Source: Bacteroidales bacterium (lineage in GTDB: Bacteria > Bacteroidota > Bacteroidia > Bacteroidales > F082). Taken from it: 61,681 nucleotides of DNA. The notes under the pieces are model-generated. The model was given only the letters and a program-made list of their open reading frames with translations, had not been told where the DNA came from and made no database searches. Shown in pieces: positions 9,976 through 18,592 of the stretch. Every line of letters starts with the position of its first letter. The stretch's first letter is position 1. Location of the stretch: positions 1 to 61,681 of the forward strand of contig JAKIVD010000023.1 of the NCBI GenBank assembly GCA_021647205.1. The letters run 5' to 3'. The translations under genes and the position numbers were made by a program.

Positions 9976-11313
9976 ATGCCACGAAGAAGAAAAAGAGATA
10001 TTATTATTAAGGGCTTCTCGAAGCTCCTTAAAGAAGACAAGCTGAAAATCGTTGCCGAATTGATGGACAACCAGCTTGAGGCCATGGAATTACTGAAGAG
10101 TTTTTGGCACAACGATAATTCCAGGCAGAAAGTATTCGACGAGTTCAGCGAGAATACCATTTCCAATTTTTACATCCCTTATGGTGTGGCACCCAATGTG
10201 ATTGTCAATGGGCGCAACCACCTGGTCCCCCTGGTTATCGAAGAAAGTTCGGTGGTGGCAGCTGCTTCGTCCAGCGCACGCTTTTGGTCGGAACACGGCG
10301 GGTTTCATGCCGAGGTGATCAATGAATTGAAAATCGGACAGGTCCACTTTCTCTGGAAAGGGGAAAAAAAGAAATTGCTGGCTGTGTTTGATGAACTAAA
10401 ACAGTACCTCCGGGGGGCAGCCTCCGACATTACGGCAAATATGGAATCGCGTGGCGGCGGGGTTGTTGACATGGAACTGATTGACATGACTGCCGAAATT
10501 AAGAACTATTACCAAATCAGGGTTACCTTCAATACCGTAGACTCGATGGGTGCCAACTTCATCAATTCCTGCCTGGAGGAATTTGCCGGCGCCCTTCAGC
10601 AATTCTGCAAAAACCAGGATTCCTTTACCAAAGAAGAAAAAGAATGTCAGATCATTATGTCCATCCTGTCGAACTATACACCTGAGTGCCTGGTAACGGC
10701 ATGGGTGGAATGTAGTTATGACGAACTGGATAAGATGGACAAAGGGTTGACAGGGCAGCAGTTTGCCGAAAAGTTTGCCCTCGCGGTAAAGATTGCAGAA
10801 GTGGATGTGTACCGTGCAACCACCCACAACAAAGGAATATTCAATGGGCTGGATGCAGTTGCCATTGCCACCGGTAACGATTTCAGGGCCATAGAAGCAG
10901 CCGGACATACTTATGCCGCCAAAGATGGAAGATACCGCAGCCTTTCGCATGTTGAACTGAAGGACGGAAAATTCAAATATTCCCTCACGCTGCCCCTCGC
11001 TATGGGCACTGTTGGCGGACTGACTTCTTTGCACCCGCTTGCCAAGCATTCGCTGGAAATGCTCGGTAAACCCTCGGCCAAAGAATTAATGATGATTGCC
11101 GCTTCGCTGGGACTGGCCAATAATTTTGCTGCCATCCGCTCGCTGGTTACCAAAGGTATCCAGATTGGCCACATGAAAATGCACCTGATGAACATCCTCA
11201 ACCACTTTGAGGCGACCAAAGAGGAAAAAGAAAAAGCCGTTTTGTATTTTGTCGAGCACAAAGTCTCCTTTGCCAACGTCAGTAAGTACATGCAGGAAAT
11301 CCGCAAAAATTAG
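9976..11313 (+). CDS. mvaA: Hydroxymethylglutaryl-CoA reductase (class II)
   Basis: This enzyme reduces HMG-CoA to mevalonate, the committed step of the mevalonate route to isoprenoids (the reverse applies in catabolic species). It has 445 residues and no membrane anchor, as expected for the bacterial class II enzyme. Recognisable motifs are ENTISNFYIPYGVAPN (about 55-70), EESSVVAAAS with the catalytic glutamate (about 88-97), DSMGANFIN (about 189-197) and the C-terminal GHMKMH with the catalytic histidine. The next gene is a GHMP kinase that overlaps its stop codon, which supports a biosynthetic role. A degradative role is not excluded. Confidence 0.95.
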   Translation: MPRRRKRDIIIKGFSKLLKEDKLKIVAELMDNQLEAMELLKSFWHNDNSRQKVFDEFSENTISNFYIPYGVAPNVIVNGRNHLVPLVIEESSVVAAASSSARFWSEHGGFHAEVINELKIGQVHFLWKGEKKKLLAVFDELKQYLRGAASDITANMESRGGGVVDMELIDMTAEIKNYYQIRVTFNTVDSMGANFINSCLEEFAGALQQFCKNQDSFTKEEKECQIIMSILSNYTPECLVTAWVECSYDELDKMDKGLTGQQFAEKFALAVKIAEVDVYRATTHNKGIFNGLDAVAIATGNDFRAIEAAGHTYAAKDGRYRSLSHVELKDGKFKYSLTLPLAMGTVGGLTSLHPLAKHSLEMLGKPSAKELMMIAASLGLANNFAAIRSLVTKGIQIGHMKMHLMNILNHFEATKEEKEKAVLYFVEHKVSFANVSKYMQEIRKN

Positions 11314-11318
11314 TGTTT

Positions 11319-12236
11319 ATGGATGGACAGTGGTATTCGCACGGGAAATTGCTGCTTACCGGGGAATACCTCGTGATGGAAGGGGCGAAGGCCTTTGCGC
11401 TTCCCTTAAAGCAAGGCCAGAGCCTAAAAGTTCAAAGGAAGGAAAAAAGCAGATTGCTGGAATGGAAGGCCGTTCATCGCGAGGGCGAGTGGTTCCGGGC
11501 AGTTTTCAGGACAAGTGATTTCAGCATACTTCAAACCGATAACCCGAAACTGGCCGCGAACTTAAGCCGAATCTTGCAAGCTGTCAGAAAATTATCAGCA
11601 GGTTTTCTTCAGGATACAACGGGCATTTTGGTGGAGACGAAACTGGACTTCAGACCGGAATACGGTTTCGGCTCCAGCTCCACTTTGATTTCAAATCTGG
11701 CCTGGTGGGCCGAAATCAACCCCTACGATCTGCTCCGCTTGTCCTTTGGCGGTTCAGGTTTCGACCTTGCCTGCGCCAGGGCCGGCGGGCCGCTTTTTTT
11801 CCGTTTGAAAAACGGACTGCCGCTGGTCCAACAGGCCGCTTTCGACCCCCCTTTCAAAGACAACATTTATTTTGTTTACCTGGGACGGAAACAGCGTTCA
11901 AAGGAAAGTATCCGGAGCTTTAATAAAACGGCGGCTTTTGAAAAGGAGGAGCTGGAAAACATCAGCCGGATCGGACAAGATTTGGTTTCAACAAATTCAT
12001 TGGCAGAGTTTGAGGATTTGCTGAACTTACACGAAAAAATGATGGCGGCCATTCTCGGCAGGCCAACGGTCAAATCACAGTTGTTTAACGACTACCTGGG
12101 AACCGTCAAATCACTTGGCGGATGGGGCGGCGATTTTGTTTTGGTAACCAGCCTTCAGGCTGATAGCAGTTTCAGGGCCGACATGCAAAAACGCGGGTTT
12201 CCGGTTGTGTATGGCTACGATGACCTGGTTTTGTAA
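11319..12236 (+). CDS. GYDIA-family GHMP kinase (mevalonate/phosphomevalonate kinase-like)
   Basis: This ATP-dependent small-molecule kinase of the GHMP fold has 305 residues. The start region HGKLLLTGEYLVMEG matches the substrate-binding opening of mevalonate-type kinases. The phosphate-binding loop is YGFGSSSTL (about 115-123). The family signature, usually GSGYDIA, appears as GSGFDLACA. A GTG at 11313 overlaps the HMG-CoA reductase stop. The ATG two codons later at 11319 is preferred. Translational coupling to mvaA points to phosphorylation of mevalonate or phosphomevalonate. The exact substrate cannot be told from sequence. Diphosphomevalonate decarboxylase is not in the window. Confidence 0.85.
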   Translation: MDGQWYSHGKLLLTGEYLVMEGAKAFALPLKQGQSLKVQRKEKSRLLEWKAVHREGEWFRAVFRTSDFSILQTDNPKLAANLSRILQAVRKLSAGFLQDTTGILVETKLDFRPEYGFGSSSTLISNLAWWAEINPYDLLRLSFGGSGFDLACARAGGPLFFRLKNGLPLVQQAAFDPPFKDNIYFVYLGRKQRSKESIRSFNKTAAFEKEELENISRIGQDLVSTNSLAEFEDLLNLHEKMMAAILGRPTVKSQLFNDYLGTVKSLGGWGGDFVLVTSLQADSSFRADMQKRGFPVVYGYDDLVL

Positions 12237-12284
12237 AACCGACATGCTTCCGGCATCCACACCGGAGGTGTGTGAAAATTGCGG

Positions 12285-12292
12285 TAAATTTG
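12285..12292 (+). promoter_or_regulatory. -7 promoter element TAAATTTG before ade
   Basis: This matches TAnnTTTG, 45 bases upstream of the chosen ade ATG at 12337. It supports separate transcription from the mevalonate genes. Confidence 0.5.
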
Positions 12293-12336
12293 CCAACGAT
12301 TTCTGTTCATAAAATTTGATAAAAACAGTTCAAACA

Positions 12337-13977
12337 ATGAAAAATACAAGGTCCTATTCCCTTTCGGGAAATATTGTTGATTTGGTTGCCGGAGAAATAT
12401 TTAAAGGAACAGTCCGGGTTGTGGACGGCATCATCAGCTCGGTGAAAAAAAATGAGGAAGTCAGCGAAACAAATTTCATCCTCCCCGGCCTTATCGACTC
12501 ACACATCCACATCGAAAGCTCCATGCTGGTGCCTTCAGGCTTTGCACGGCTGGCCGTGGTGCACGGAACGGTTGCCACTGTTTCTGATCCCCACGAAATT
12601 GGAAATGTGTTGGGCATCGATGGCATCAAATACATGATCAACAACGGGGAAAAAGTACCTTTTAAGTTTTATTTCGGGGCTTCTTCCTGTGTGCCTGCCA
12701 CGCCTTTTGAAACGGCCGGCGCCGAATTGGGTGTCAAAGAACTGGACGAGTTGTTGCGCATGGACGAAATCAAATACATGTCGGAAATGATGAATTTTCC
12801 GGGTGTAATCCACCGTGACCCGGCCGTGATGAAAAAACTGGATGTGGCCAAAAAGTACAACAAACCCATCGACGGGCATGCACCGGGCGTGAAAGGTGAA
12901 GACGCCCGAAAATATATTGAAGCCGGAATCACCACCGACCATGAATGTTTCACGATGGAGGAAGCCCTTGAGAAAATTATATACGGGATGAAAATCCAGA
13001 TTCGTGAAGGGAGCGCCGCCAAAAATTTTGACGCCCTGGTTGACCTGCTCGATGAACACGCGGACCACGTGCTTTTTTGCTCTGACGACAAACATCCCGA
13101 CGACCTTGTCAAAGGGCACATCAATCAATTGGTGGTACGCGCCATCAAAAAGGGCTACGATCCGCTGAAGGTGTTGCGCAGCGCCATCCTGAACCCCATC
13201 CGCCACTACGGGCTCGAAGTGGGAACACTTCAAACCGGCGACCCAGCCGACATGATTGTGGTGGACAACCTTGAAGACTTCAATGTGCAAGCTACCTTTG
13301 TGAATGGCCAAAAAGTGGCCGAAAACGGGAAAAGCCTCATTGATGCAATCGAGGAATCAACCCCCAATAAATTCAATGTGCAACAAATCACCGAGGCCGA
13401 CATCAGGATTCATCCGGCAAGGAATATTTTGAAAGTGATTAAAGCTTTCGACGGACAGCTTATTACTGCTGTTAACCAGATGGAGGCGAAGGCAGAGAAC
13501 GGAAATCTGGTAAGTAATACCGAAAATGATGTGCTAAAACTCGTGGTTGTAAACCGTTACCAAAAAGCCAAACCGGCCGTTGCCTTCATCCGGGGATTTG
13601 GCTTAAAAAGCGGGGCCATCGCTTCCAGTGTGGCACACGACAGCCACAACATTGTTTCGGTGGGGGTGAGCGATGTGGACATCGTGAGGGCTGTTAACAG
13701 GATTGTCCGTGAGAAAGGAGGCGTTTCGGCAGTCAGTGGGGAAACGGAAAAAGTTCTGCCCTTGCCAGTTGCCGGTTTAATGTCGGTGGACGATGCTTAC
13801 CGGGTTGCTGAAAACTATCACCAGATTGATGTGCTGTCGCACCAAATGGGTTCGAAACTCAGGGCTCCTTTTATGACACTTTCGTTCATGGCCCTTTTGG
13901 TCATCCCCGATTTAAAACTCAGCGACAAAGGCTTGTTTGATGGGACAACCTTTACCTTCTCGAACCTTTTTGCTTAG
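12337..13977 (+). CDS. ade: Adenine deaminase
   Basis: This amidohydrolase converts adenine to hypoxanthine and ammonia in purine salvage. It has 546 residues from the ATG at 12337 (MKNTRSYSLSG); an upstream TTG at 12316 is less likely. Metal-binding motifs are PGLIDSHIHIESSML (about 60-74) and HGTVATVSDPHEIGN. Others are DGHAPGVKG and TDHECFTMEEA (the segments around the second metal site), FCSDDKHPDD, and the C-terminal domain with SSVAHDSHNIVSVG and FMTLSFMALLVIP. Length and motif order are typical of the Ade/cryptic adenine deaminase family. Confidence 0.96.
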   Translation: MKNTRSYSLSGNIVDLVAGEIFKGTVRVVDGIISSVKKNEEVSETNFILPGLIDSHIHIESSMLVPSGFARLAVVHGTVATVSDPHEIGNVLGIDGIKYMINNGEKVPFKFYFGASSCVPATPFETAGAELGVKELDELLRMDEIKYMSEMMNFPGVIHRDPAVMKKLDVAKKYNKPIDGHAPGVKGEDARKYIEAGITTDHECFTMEEALEKIIYGMKIQIREGSAAKNFDALVDLLDEHADHVLFCSDDKHPDDLVKGHINQLVVRAIKKGYDPLKVLRSAILNPIRHYGLEVGTLQTGDPADMIVVDNLEDFNVQATFVNGQKVAENGKSLIDAIEESTPNKFNVQQITEADIRIHPARNILKVIKAFDGQLITAVNQMEAKAENGNLVSNTENDVLKLVVVNRYQKAKPAVAFIRGFGLKSGAIASSVAHDSHNIVSVGVSDVDIVRAVNRIVREKGGVSAVSGETEKVLPLPVAGLMSVDDAYRVAENYHQIDVLSHQMGSKLRAPFMTLSFMALLVIPDLKLSDKGLFDGTTFTFSNLFA

Positions 13978-14071
13978 CTACGGGCTTTCTCAAAAACGGT
14001 AATCAACTGTACCTTGTCTTGCAGCCCCCTTATTTAGACAAGGTATAAATACACAACAAATCAATATATCT

Positions 14072-14089
14072 ACATATTTAATTAAATGT
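14072..14089. promoter_or_regulatory. Candidate ArsR operator palindrome
   Basis: ATTTAATTAAAT (14076-14087) is a perfect palindrome. It extends with one mismatch to ACAT...GT (14072-14089), 45 bases before the ArsR gene. ArsR proteins bind AT-rich dyads over their own promoter, so autoregulation is plausible. AT-rich dyads also occur by chance. Confidence 0.4.
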
Positions 14090-14133
14090 GATGTTTGATA
14101 TTTTCTATTTTCGCCGAAATATTATGACCCAAA

Positions 14134-14436
14134 ATGTCGCAATTAGAAATTAGCATTGACAAACTTGAACTGGCAGCTGCAAAGCTCCGGGCCATCTCGC
14201 ATCCCATGCGAATTGCAATCATTGATTTGCTGGCAGACGGAAGCCATCTAAGTGTTACTGATATTTACAGCGCGCTGGGCATTGAACAGGCAACTGCTTC
14301 CCATCATTTGAACATCCTGAAAAACAAGAATGTGCTCGTTTCGAAAAGGGAGGGGAAGAAAATCTATTATTACCTGCAAAACATGACCCTGGCAGAAATT
14401 CTTGAGTGCATTAACCGTTGCAATAATGACAGTTAG
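14134..14436 (+). CDS. ArsR-family winged-helix regulator
   Basis: This 100-residue DNA-binding repressor has an alpha-helical start with the family hallmark LRAISHPMRIAIIDLL (about 18-33). The recognition helix lies in SALGIEQATASHHLNILKNKNVLVSKREGKKIYYYL. The classic ELCVC metal site of ArsR/SmtB is absent. Two cysteines near the C terminus (ECINRCN) could form a metal or redox site, which is my inference. It stands alone between ade and a convergent lipoprotein gene, so its regulon is not evident. A palindrome at 14072-14089 suggests autoregulation. Confidence 0.9.
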   Translation: MSQLEISIDKLELAAAKLRAISHPMRIAIIDLLADGSHLSVTDIYSALGIEQATASHHLNILKNKNVLVSKREGKKIYYYLQNMTLAEILECINRCNNDS

Positions 14437-14451
14437 CTTGTTTGCAAGACA

Positions 14452-16209
14452 TTAAAAGCCCCAATCTTCTTCAATTTCCCAATTGGCCCTCACATTGATT
14501 TCTTTCATAAAATAAATGAGCTTTTCGGCTTGTCTTTTTTTCAGGTAATCGCCGGTATCCCACTTGCCATTGTTGTTATCGTCGAAAATGAGTTTCAGCA
14601 GGTATTTTCCCGGTAAAAGGTAATTGTACACAATCGTCGTATCGTTTTGAAAGCGGTGTTGCCTGACGACCGCTTCCTTTTTCCCCAGCAGTTGAATAAG
14701 GTAAGCCTGCTTTTCAGCCGGATGTAGGCTGATAGTAAAAATACCATAATCCCTCAGTGATTTTGTAATGATGTCCAGCCTAATCTCGGGGCTGTGCAGT
14801 CCGTTCCAGTCGGTAAAGGATGAGTCGGGAAAAAAGATGCTGTATTTTGATTCTTCCTCCAGCCGAAACGGGACTTGAATTTTCCGGTGCAGGCTGTCAA
14901 GAAAAACAAAAGCAGGATTGTAGATGGTGTCTTCGGGAGTTACCAACATGGCCGAGTCGGTATAAGAGGAGGCAACGGGTTGGTCGAAAATGATTTCGGC
15001 CTGCTGGTCCAATACAAGGTTTCTTTGAGTTACATTGCTTGTCCATCCCAGGTATTGTTTTTTGAGGGCATCGTCTTTCTTCTTTCTTCCTTTTAACTTT
15101 TTTTGCGGCTTTAGCCGGATGGTAGAAAGTTCAAGGCTGTCGCCTTTGTTCCAGATTAATAATTTCAGGGTGTCAACCGGCAATTCTTTCAGGAACCAAA
15201 TAACGGTATCTTTTTCTTTTGTGAATTCGGTTTTGTACGAACTGCTGTCCAGGTCGAAATTTAAAACTTCAAAACGGATGTCTGTTGCCGGTAGCGAAAA
15301 GGCAAAACGCAGGGTATTTCTCCTGACTAATTCGGCTTTCAATAGTTTTTGAACCGTATCTTTGTGATGAAACAAATAAAGCGTGTAGTTGGTGTATTGT
15401 TCAGTAGGTAAATCTTGCGAAACAAGGGAATCGCCGCCGGCAAAACTGCTGTCGGGTTCCATTGCCGCGCTGCTGTCACTGCTTGTCGTGTCGGTTGTCA
15501 GTATTTTAAAGTATTGCGGTAAAGCAAGTGAATCGAGGAACGCAATGGCTTCGCCGGGCTGGTCGAAAAAATAATTTCTGTTGAGGTCGGTCAGGGCAAA
15601 CAAGAGGTAGCTTTCATCGGCCAGCCCGAAAAAACCGAACCTTCCGTTTTCATCGGTTTTACTTAAATAGTAGGGGCGAACAGCAAGCGGCAGCGAGTCG
15701 AAGGGCAGGCTGTCGTTGTTGTTTTTGTAAAGCAAAACAAAAACATCTTCAACGGGTTCAAGGTTGAAAGCGTCAATCACTTCGCCCTGCAGGCTGAGGG
15801 AGTCAACCTGTTCGCCGGTCGAAAAAATATAAGTAAAATTCCGCAGTGGGTTTTTTTCCGTAATGTCAACAATGGCATCACCAAAGTAAACCGTATAAGT
15901 GGTGTTGGGTTTTAGTGGTTCTTTGAACTTAACCTGCAGGGTTTTGCCTTTTATTTTAAAATCGGGTTGTTTGTTCAGGGGTGGGGAAATAAGCCCTTCC
16001 TCGGCAATATTTTCAAGACTGATAAATTCATCGAATTCGATGCTGAATTTATTACCGGCGAACAGCGCGCTTCCATTTTCAGGTTTGCTCTCCAGCACCT
16101 GTGGCGGTTTCATATCCTTTGGGCCGCCACCGGGCGAAACAGGGTGCGCACAGCCCATCCAAATGACCGTCAATAAAAACAGGGCCGGAAGTTTGCGTAA
16201 ATGTTGCAC
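14452..16209 (-). CDS. Ig-like (Big_5) domain lipoprotein
   Basis: This predicted surface or periplasmic lipoprotein has about 585 residues. The GTG at 16209 (VQHLRKLPALFLL) gives a compact signal with the lipobox WMGC. A TTG at 16230 lies further upstream. After the cysteine comes AHPVSPGGGPKDMKPP, a hallmark start of Bacteroidota Ig-like domain proteins. A Big_5-like domain follows (about 30-130, ending FGDAIVDITEKNPLRNFTYIFSTG). Later come a carboxypeptidase-regulatory-like segment (GEVIDAFNLEPVEDVFVLLY) and a closing beta domain (DDNNNGKWDTGDY). It may act in envelope organisation, but no function is established. It is the last gene of a minus-strand run after gpmI and the deacetylase. 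Confidence 0.85.
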   Translation of the reverse strand: MQHLRKLPALFLLTVIWMGCAHPVSPGGGPKDMKPPQVLESKPENGSALFAGNKFSIEFDEFISLENIAEEGLISPPLNKQPDFKIKGKTLQVKFKEPLKPNTTYTVYFGDAIVDITEKNPLRNFTYIFSTGEQVDSLSLQGEVIDAFNLEPVEDVFVLLYKNNNDSLPFDSLPLAVRPYYLSKTDENGRFGFFGLADESYLLFALTDLNRNYFFDQPGEAIAFLDSLALPQYFKILTTDTTSSDSSAAMEPDSSFAGGDSLVSQDLPTEQYTNYTLYLFHHKDTVQKLLKAELVRRNTLRFAFSLPATDIRFEVLNFDLDSSSYKTEFTKEKDTVIWFLKELPVDTLKLLIWNKGDSLELSTIRLKPQKKLKGRKKKDDALKKQYLGWTSNVTQRNLVLDQQAEIIFDQPVASSYTDSAMLVTPEDTIYNPAFVFLDSLHRKIQVPFRLEEESKYSIFFPDSSFTDWNGLHSPEIRLDIITKSLRDYGIFTISLHPAEKQAYLIQLLGKKEAVVRQHRFQNDTTIVYNYLLPGKYLLKLIFDDNNNGKWDTGDYLKKRQAEKLIYFMKEINVRANWEIEEDWGF

Positions 16210-16247
16210 GTGGGGATTATTACAGGACAAAGATGCAAAATAGTTTG

Positions 16248-16865
16248 TTAATGTCGTGAAGGAATTATACTGAACACGAACCCCCGCTGTTTAAAGTGTT
16301 CCAGAAATACCGGGAGTGCATGGAACAGGTTTGTGGCTGCCTTTTCACTGTCGTGAAAAACAACGACCGAACCCGCTTTGGTAAAACGGATAACATTTTG
16401 CAGGCATTGTTCCTGACGGACATTTTCGTCGAAATCGCGGCTCAAAACCGACCACATCACCACTTTGTAATCTTTTCGCAACACACGTATCTGCGATGGT
16501 TTTATCTTCCCATAAGGTGGCCTGAACAAGTTGGAATCAACCAAAATCCGGCACTGCGCCACATCGTCAAAATACTTACGGTCCATTGTTTGCCATCCGT
16601 TTAAATGATGGTAGCTGTGGTTGCCGGCCCGGTGCCCTTTTTCAATGATAGAGGCATAAGCAGCGGGGTACTTCTTCACATTTTCACCCACGCAAAAAAA
16701 GGTGGCTTTGGCGTCGAACTTATCCAGTATTTCCAACACACGGGGAGTTATTTCAGGATGTGGCCCGTCGTCAAATGTCAGGAAAACCTCCTTTGCGGAA
16801 GTATTGATTTCCCAGAGCAATTGTGGGAAAAACAGCCGGGCAAAATATGGGGGGGTTACACGCAT
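16248..16865 (-). CDS. Polysaccharide deacetylase (NodB domain)
   Basis: This carbohydrate esterase family 4 enzyme has 205 residues and would remove N-acetyl groups from a polysaccharide or peptidoglycan. Motifs are TFDDGPHP (about 29-36, catalytic Asp and metal Asp), the metal-binding HSYHH in GHRAGNHSYHH, RPPYGK (motif 3) and VVFHDSEKA (motif 5). No signal peptide is evident, but the N-terminal segment MRVTPPYFARLFFP is hydrophobic enough to associate with a membrane. It starts 17 bases after the gpmI stop and is probably cotranscribed with it. Confidence 0.93.
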   Translation of the reverse strand: MRVTPPYFARLFFPQLLWEINTSAKEVFLTFDDGPHPEITPRVLEILDKFDAKATFFCVGENVKKYPAAYASIIEKGHRAGNHSYHHLNGWQTMDRKYFDDVAQCRILVDSNLFRPPYGKIKPSQIRVLRKDYKVVMWSVLSRDFDENVRQEQCLQNVIRFTKAGSVVVFHDSEKAATNLFHALPVFLEHFKQRGFVFSIIPSRH

Positions 16866-16882
16866 TGAAAAACGTTTTCGAC

Positions 16883-18418
16883 TTACGACAGCAGTGATTG
16901 CCGGCTCATTTCTTCGGGTTTGTCAATACCCATGATTTCCAAAATAGTGGGTGCAATATCAGCAAGAATGCCGTCTTTCAGCCGGTGCGATTTGTACTTT
17001 TCCGAAATTAAGATCACCGGTACGGGATTGAGCGAATGTGCCGTATTGGGCGTGCCGTCGGGATTAACGGCGAAATCGGCATTCCCATGGTCGGCAGTCA
17101 GTAAAACCTGGTAACCGTTTTTCATCGCTGCATCAACAACTTCTTTGATGCATTGGTCGATGGTTTCAGCAGCTTTCAGGATGGCAGGGTAAATGCCGGT
17201 GTGGCCTACCATGTCGCCATTGGCAAAGTTCACGACAACGAAATCGTTGGATTTTTTGTTCAACTCAGCCACCAGTTTGTCTTTTACCAGAAAGGCACTC
17301 ATTTCGGGTTGCAGGTCGTAGGTAGCCACTTTGGGCGAATTCACCAGGATGCGGTTTTCATTTTTGAAGGGCTTCTCCCTTCCCCCCGAAAAGAAGAAAG
17401 TAACGTGGGCATATTTTTCGGTTTCGGCTATCCGCAGTTGGGTGAGCCCCAAATCGGCCACCACTTCCCCCAGCGTATTTTTCAGGTCTTCTTTACTGTA
17501 AACGACTTCAATATTTTTAAATCCCTTATCGTAGCTTGTCATGGTGAAGTACTTCAAATCCAGTTTTCTCATGCCAAATTCAGGCATGTCCTGCTGGGTA
17601 AGTACCTGGGTAATTTCGCGCAGACGGTCGGTACGGTAATTGAAACACAAAACAGCATCGCCATCTGCAATTTTTGCTACCGGATGGCCGTTTTCCTCCA
17701 TCACGCTTGCTTTGATAAACTCATCGGTCAGTCCGTTTTCGTAAGAATGTTTCACGGCTTCCAGAATGTCTGTCGATTTCCTCCCAATCCCGTTCACCAT
17801 TAAATCATAGCCTTCTTTCACCCTTTCCCAACGTTTGTCCCTGTCCATGGTGTAGTAACGGCCGATAAGTGTGGCAATTTTGGCTTTTGTGCCTTTCAGC
17901 TTCCCTTTCAGTTCTTCGACAAACCCGAGCCCGCTGTGCGGGTCGGTGTCGCGCCCGTCGGTGATGACGTGGATATAGACTTTTTCCAATTGGTATTCTC
18001 CGGCAATGTCGATGAGTTTGTAAAGGTGGGTATTCAATGCGTGCACACCGCCGTCAGAAAGTAAACCGATAAAGTGCATGGCTTTTTTGTTGGTTTGGCA
18101 GTAGCCGAAAGCCTTTTTAATTTGCTCATTGTCAACAATACTGTTGTCGCGGATGGCCTGGTTGATTTTTTCAAGGTCTTGAAAAACAATGCGTCCCGCG
18201 CCGATGTTCAGGTGGCCCACCTCCGAATTGCCCATTTGCCCGTCGGGCAGCCCCACGTTGTTGCAACAAGTTTGCAGTTGAGCCGAAGGGTAGTCTTTTA
18301 ATAATGTATCGAAAGTTGGTGTGTCGGCCTGCCAAATGGCATCGCTTTTGGAATGGTCACCCAAACCCCAGCCGTCCAGGATGATTAACAATACTTTATC
18401 TTTATTGACCAATGTCAT
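16883..18418 (-). CDS. gpmI: 2,3-bisphosphoglycerate-independent phosphoglycerate mutase
   Basis: This glycolytic enzyme interconverts 3- and 2-phosphoglycerate using two Mn ions and a phosphoserine. At 511 residues it has the standard length. Seen are the metal aspartate in LIILDGWG (about 11-18), the phosphoserine Ser65 in GQMGNSEVGHLNIGAGR, HVITDGRDTDP, NYRTDR, the metal histidines in NFANGDMVGHTG, and LLTADHGNAD near the C terminus. Its promoter is probably TACCTTTG on the minus strand at 18529-18536, which would leave a leader of about 100 bases. Confidence 0.98.
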   Translation of the reverse strand: MTLVNKDKVLLIILDGWGLGDHSKSDAIWQADTPTFDTLLKDYPSAQLQTCCNNVGLPDGQMGNSEVGHLNIGAGRIVFQDLEKINQAIRDNSIVDNEQIKKAFGYCQTNKKAMHFIGLLSDGGVHALNTHLYKLIDIAGEYQLEKVYIHVITDGRDTDPHSGLGFVEELKGKLKGTKAKIATLIGRYYTMDRDKRWERVKEGYDLMVNGIGRKSTDILEAVKHSYENGLTDEFIKASVMEENGHPVAKIADGDAVLCFNYRTDRLREITQVLTQQDMPEFGMRKLDLKYFTMTSYDKGFKNIEVVYSKEDLKNTLGEVVADLGLTQLRIAETEKYAHVTFFFSGGREKPFKNENRILVNSPKVATYDLQPEMSAFLVKDKLVAELNKKSNDFVVVNFANGDMVGHTGIYPAILKAAETIDQCIKEVVDAAMKNGYQVLLTADHGNADFAVNPDGTPNTAHSLNPVPVILISEKYKSHRLKDGILADIAPTILEIMGIDKPEEMSRQSLLS

Positions 18419-18528
18419 AATTTTTGTCAGTTGTCAGGCGGAAGTTTTCGGTCAGCAGTTGGCCCCGATTGTTATCGGTTTGGCAGATGCTTTGAATAGT
18501 TTTAAAAATTTTCAAAAGAAAGTTCGGG

Positions 18529-18545
18529 CAAAGGTATTATTTTTG
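18529..18545. promoter_or_regulatory. Back-to-back divergent -7 elements (gpmI and metallophosphoesterase)
   Basis: On the minus strand 18529-18536 reads TACCTTTG, facing gpmI. On the plus strand 18538-18545 reads TATTTTTG, facing the gene at 18593. Both match TAnnTTTG and are one base apart. The two divergent promoters would overlap, so a polymerase at one should hinder the other. Confidence 0.5.
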
Positions 18546-18592
18546 ACGCAGTTTTTGTTCCGCACTGCGGTGAATTAATTGACATTTCGGAG

